Source of the DNA: Candidatus Onthocola gallistercoris
GTDB lineage: Bacteria; Bacillota; Clostridia; Lachnospirales; Lachnospiraceae
DNA length: 64,000 nt
Reading direction: 5' to 3'
Assembly: GCA_018715345.1 (NCBI GenBank)
Contig: DVLT01000055.1
Location: forward strand, 20,836 to 84,835
The notes beneath the pieces were generated by a model, which was not told where the DNA came from, did not search any database, and saw only the letters and a program-made list of their open reading frames with translations. Below, piece by piece: positions 62,919-64,000 of the stretch. Made by a program: the position numbers and the translations under genes. How positions within the stretch are numbered: position 1 is the stretch's first letter; each line of letters starts with the position of its first letter.

Positions 62919-63255
62919 CTTTCAAACCTCCATTCTCCATTCCAAGAATACTGTCGGCGCTTTCCACCTGTTCTTTCAGCCTCTCCACTTCCAGTATCAG
63001 CACTTTCCGGCCGGCCTCCGTCAGCTCATAAAGCCGCCGCCGTTCATCTTCCGGATCTGTGCTCCGTATCTCCCGGATCCACTGTTTTTTGATCATCTTT
63101 CCCGTGGCGCCGTACATGGTCCCGGAGCCGATCACGACCCGTCCGCCGGTGATCTGGGAAGTCATCTGCATGATGCCATAGCCGTGCAGCGGCCGCTGCC
63201 ACAGGCAAAGCAGTATATAAAAATAGCTTTCTGTCAAAGGCTCTTCTTTCCTCAT
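62866..63255 (-). CDS. PadR-family transcriptional regulator
   Basis: A protein of 129 residues with a PadR winged helix (LTESYFYILLCLWQRPLHGYG near 7; GSGTMYGATGKMIKKQWI near 43; RRRLYELTEAGRKVL near 72) and a C-terminal helix for dimerisation. PadR repressors answer to phenolic acids, drugs or cell-wall stress. It heads a two-gene unit with DUF2812, and its promoter carries several ATATATCGT half-sites. Its 3' end overlaps the next gene by 53 bases. Confidence 0.9.
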   Translation of the reverse strand: MRKEEPLTESYFYILLCLWQRPLHGYGIMQMTSQITGGRVVIGSGTMYGATGKMIKKQWIREIRSTDPEDERRRLYELTEAGRKVLILEVERLKEQVESADSILGMENGGLKDESGDQENPSGVYGVGV

Positions 63256-63293
63256 CCTGCGCTATATACCTCCTTCCCATATTATGTCGATGC

Positions 63294-63345
63294 ACGATAT
63301 ATCGTTCTGTGAATATATCGTACCACGATATATGTCGTCTGTCAA
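63294..63345 (-). promoter_or_regulatory. PadR promoter with palindromic operators
   Basis: TTGACA (63340-63345) and TACGAT (63317-63322) on the minus strand have a 17-base spacer. ATATATCGT-acc-ACGATATAT (63313-63333) covers the -10 box, and ACGATATATCGT (63294-63305) lies near +1. Both are dyads, likely bound by the PadR protein. The -35 box overlaps the rarA stop codon. Confidence 0.78.
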
Positions 63346-64000
63346 CATATATTTTTCTTTTTCCACGCTTTGATCGCTTCAAGACGCTTCCTGAACCGTT
63401 CTTCCAGCCCCTGATCCGTAGGTTTATAATATTCCCGCCCTGCCAGAGAATCCGGCAGGCACTGCATATTGGTCAGTTTTTCCTTTGTATCATGAGCATA
63501 CTGATAACCTTTTCCATAATCCAGGTCTTTCATGAGCCGGGTGGGGGCATTACGGATCACCAGAGGCACCGGCTCCGCCAACTGGGACAGGGCGTCGGTT
63601 TTTGCAGCCTCATAGGCAGTATACAGAGCATTGGACTTGGGTACCATGGACATATATACCACCGCCTGGGTCAGATTGACGCTGCATTCCGGCATTCCGA
63701 TAAAATGGCAGGCCTGATAGGCGGACACAGCGATCTCTAAAGCCCTGGGATCCGCCAGCCCCACATCTTCGCTGGCAAAGCGGATCACCCGCCGGGCCAC
63801 ATACAGGGGATCCTCTCCCGCCTCCAACATACGGGCCAGCCAATAAACAGCCGCGTCCGGATCCGAATTGCGCATGGATTTGTGCAAAGCAGATATCAGA
63901 TTGTAATGCTCCTCCCCCTTTTTATCGTACAAAAGGGATTTCCTGGACGTACACTGCTCCACCGTTTCTTCGGTCACTGTTGTGATATCGCCTTCCACAT
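63342..64000 (-). CDS. rarA: Replication-associated recombination protein RarA/MgsA, C-terminal part
   Basis: Only the last 219 or so residues are in the window; the gene continues past the right edge, so the N-terminal AAA domain is not seen. The stretches HYNLISALHKSMRNSDPDAA, VYWLARMLEAGEDPLYVARR, RFASEDVGLADPRALEIAV and CQACHFIGMPECxxxL-like residues are the tetramerisation domain of RarA. It acts at stalled replication forks. The stop codon overlaps the -35 box of the PadR promoter. Confidence 0.92.
   Translation of the reverse strand, partial: VEGDITTVTEETVEQCTSRKSLLYDKKGEEHYNLISALHKSMRNSDPDAAVYWLARMLEAGEDPLYVARRVIRFASEDVGLADPRALEIAVSAYQACHFIGMPECSVNLTQAVVYMSMVPKSNALYTAYEAAKTDALSQLAEPVPLVIRNAPTRLMKDLDYGKGYQYAHDTKEKLTNMQCLPDSLAGREYYKPTDQGLEERFRKRLEAIKAWKKKNIC

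Overview
The window reads as the chromosome of an anaerobic, spore-forming Firmicute, most likely of the Lachnospiraceae or a close clostridial family. The evidence is a spoIIE / divIC / yabQ / yabP / rqcP / HU / mazG run beside tilS-hpt-ftsH, strong AAGGAGG ribosome sites, a moderate base composition, and several families typical of that group (DUF1540, DUF2812, PadR, BMP lipoproteins, PfoR). No plasmid, phage, IS element or CRISPR array is visible. Most genes lie on the minus strand.

Layout. 1-977 is an AT-rich, gene-poor stretch with a consensus promoter and a leader ending in a broken start. 1023-7720 is a three-gene MukBEF/Wadjet-like operon (JetA, JetB-like and JetC-like proteins) with no JetD nuclease gene beside it. 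7913-9567 pairs a PfoR-family membrane protein with the niacin repressor NiaR. 9743-14614 is mixed metabolism: a spore-type polysaccharide deacetylase, purine nucleoside phosphorylase, a DNA glycosylase, homoserine dehydrogenase and ferritin. 14632-25065 is a purine salvage cluster: a BMP-type nucleoside ABC transporter with two paralogous binding lipoproteins, a nucleoside/base deaminase, adenosine deaminase, an amidohydrolase and a DUF1848 protein. It contains two homologous long palindromes, each exactly 16 bp upstream of a promoter. 25154-29771 holds a DMT transporter, lrgAB, two tRNAs and a GH13 glycosidase.

30160-38569 is the conserved ftsH-hpt-tilS-spoIIE-divIC-yabQ-yabP-rqcP-hup-mazG region. 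38688-46160 has superoxide dismutase, a sugar nucleotidyltransferase, a VanZ-like protein, three tRNAs, pyrimidine nucleoside phosphorylase, a GDSL hydrolase, a small Cys-rich protein and CbiK. 46416-50946 has topoisomerase III, a YitT protein and a phosphofructokinase. 51040-52992 is a decayed acyl-CoA locus: a CoA-transferase pair with a deletion across the A/B junction, and an enoyl-CoA hydratase that lost its 5' end and is joined to a terminator. 53118-56209 has an unusual HPr-like protein and modABC. 56810-61097 is a polyamine operon with a cupin repressor and a fused PotC-PotD protein. 61256-63998 has a DUF6128-like protein, a PadR-DUF2812 pair and the 3' part of rarA, which runs off the window.

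Worth most attention: the JetABC operon without JetD, the twin palindromes in the purine cluster, the two broken acyl-CoA genes, the HPr-like protein with GLHLLPA in place of GLHARPA, the hairpins that hide ribosome sites (62302-62344 and 37134-37190), and well-defined operator arrays at the polyamine and PadR promoters. All assignments were made by eye; no database search was run.
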